Source: DATKDP01 sp035546335 (GTDB taxonomy: Bacteria > Acidobacteriota > Thermoanaerobaculia > Gp7-AA8). From it: a stretch of 14,503 nt of DNA. The notes under the pieces are model-generated. The model saw only the letters and a list, made by a program, of their open reading frames with translations. It had not been told where the DNA came from and did not search any database. Position numbers and translations under genes: made by a program. The stretch is from assembly GCA_035546335.1 (NCBI GenBank), contig DATKDP010000115.1:1-14503 (forward strand), in the 5' to 3' direction. The stretch's first letter is position 1; every line of letters starts with the position of its first letter. Positions 14,203 through 14,503 of the stretch are shown here, piece after piece.

Positions 14203-14503
14203 GGGTCCAGTACCTCACGGGTGAGCCCGTCTGGTCGAGATCCGGGATCACTCGTCTTCGTGACGCGCGTCACAGGGAGCGAACCTGCTCGGAGGAGAGC
14301 ATCTGCGAGTCCGTCGATCTCGCGCGATGTCCCGCATCACCGGGAGGGCGAGCCTCTGGCGAGCCGCGAGCCTGGACGATCGATCCTGAAACCTTGGGTC
14401 TGACCTCGGTGCCCATCTCGATGAATCTCTTTCGATCTTTCTTCGATTCCCGTTCCCGCAGACCTGCTGGTCTTCAGCAGCGCAGAGTGGGCCGCCATCG
14501 GCG
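14203..14503. other. Right-edge region without a supported gene
   Basis: This 301-bp stretch contains the ribosome-binding site and putative operator of the radical-SAM-like gene. Beyond 14280 there are three GCGAGCC words and a short plus-strand frame from ATG at 14421 (MNLFRSFFDSRSRR...) that is open to the edge but has no ribosome-binding site. I do not call a gene here. Confidence 0.5.
14259..14274. promoter_or_regulatory. CRP-type operator upstream of the radical-SAM-like gene
   Basis: CGTGA-CGCGCG-TCACA matches the CRP consensus at nine of ten positions, and GTGACGCGCGTCAC (14260-14273) is a perfect 14-bp palindrome. It is centred about 64 bp upstream of the GTG start at 14202. A class II arrangement would put the start of transcription near 14225, before the Shine-Dalgarno site at 14211-14216. 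No clear -10 box is visible at the matching position. Confidence 0.55.

Noticed and set aside
14421..14503. Start of a plus-strand gene at the right edge
   Set aside because: There is no ribosome-binding site, and only 27 codons with ambiguous composition are visible. The +1 frame gives a more protein-like stretch (DLLVFSSAEWAAIG) but has a stop just upstream, so nothing can be called.

Overview
This window is high-GC DNA from a Gram-negative-type bacterium. Several proteins carry signal peptides, the genes use good Shine-Dalgarno sites, and the Crp/Fnr regulator has the Cys-x2-Cys...Phe-Cys arrangement I associate with Acidobacteriota-like lineages. Phylum placement is an inference and no rRNA gene is present to test it. 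I see no tRNA, CRISPR array, transposase or integrase. The window looks like chromosomal DNA made of small, functionally mixed transcription units.

Left part (1-2032): a minus-strand surface-glycan unit contains a GT-A type glycosyltransferase followed 11 bp later by an FkbM-type methyltransferase that runs off the left edge. Its promoter (TTGTGG-N17-TACACT) ends exactly 6 nt before the start codon, which predicts a leaderless mRNA. A 9-bp tandem repeat lies upstream of that promoter. A divergent gene encodes a single-pass membrane protein with a probable small beta-barrel/OB-like outer domain.

Middle part (2236-8188): this holds a secreted protein made almost entirely of about 18 ankyrin repeats, an ExoD-family membrane protein, and a 1047-residue secreted helical-repeat protein of no family I recognise. 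The N-terminus of the 1047-residue protein is a tandem duplication of a module with conserved Trp, EPWYP and Cys spacing. A short, mostly synonymous copy of part of its 3' end lies just after the ankyrin gene and looks like the relic of a paralogue.

Right part (8531-14202): this is the most interesting section. A universal-stress (Usp) tandem is fused through two membrane helices to a GGDEF diguanylate cyclase domain with an intact active site and an intact inhibitory site. Next to it, tail to tail with overlapping stops, is a Crp/Fnr regulator with a cysteine cluster and a CRP-type recognition helix (RExxxR). Two further tandem-Usp proteins form an ATGA-overlapping operon. A radical SAM/SPASM-like protein that has lost the CX3CX2C motif closes the section, converging on the operon. 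CRP-like palindromes lie upstream of the Usp operon (TGTGA-N6-TCACG) and of the radical-SAM-like gene (GTGACGCGCGTCAC). The simplest reading is a redox- or energy-responsive regulon in which the Crp/Fnr protein controls the Usp pair and the SPASM protein, while the fusion converts a nucleotide-level or stress signal into cyclic di-GMP. This wiring is inferred and has not been shown.
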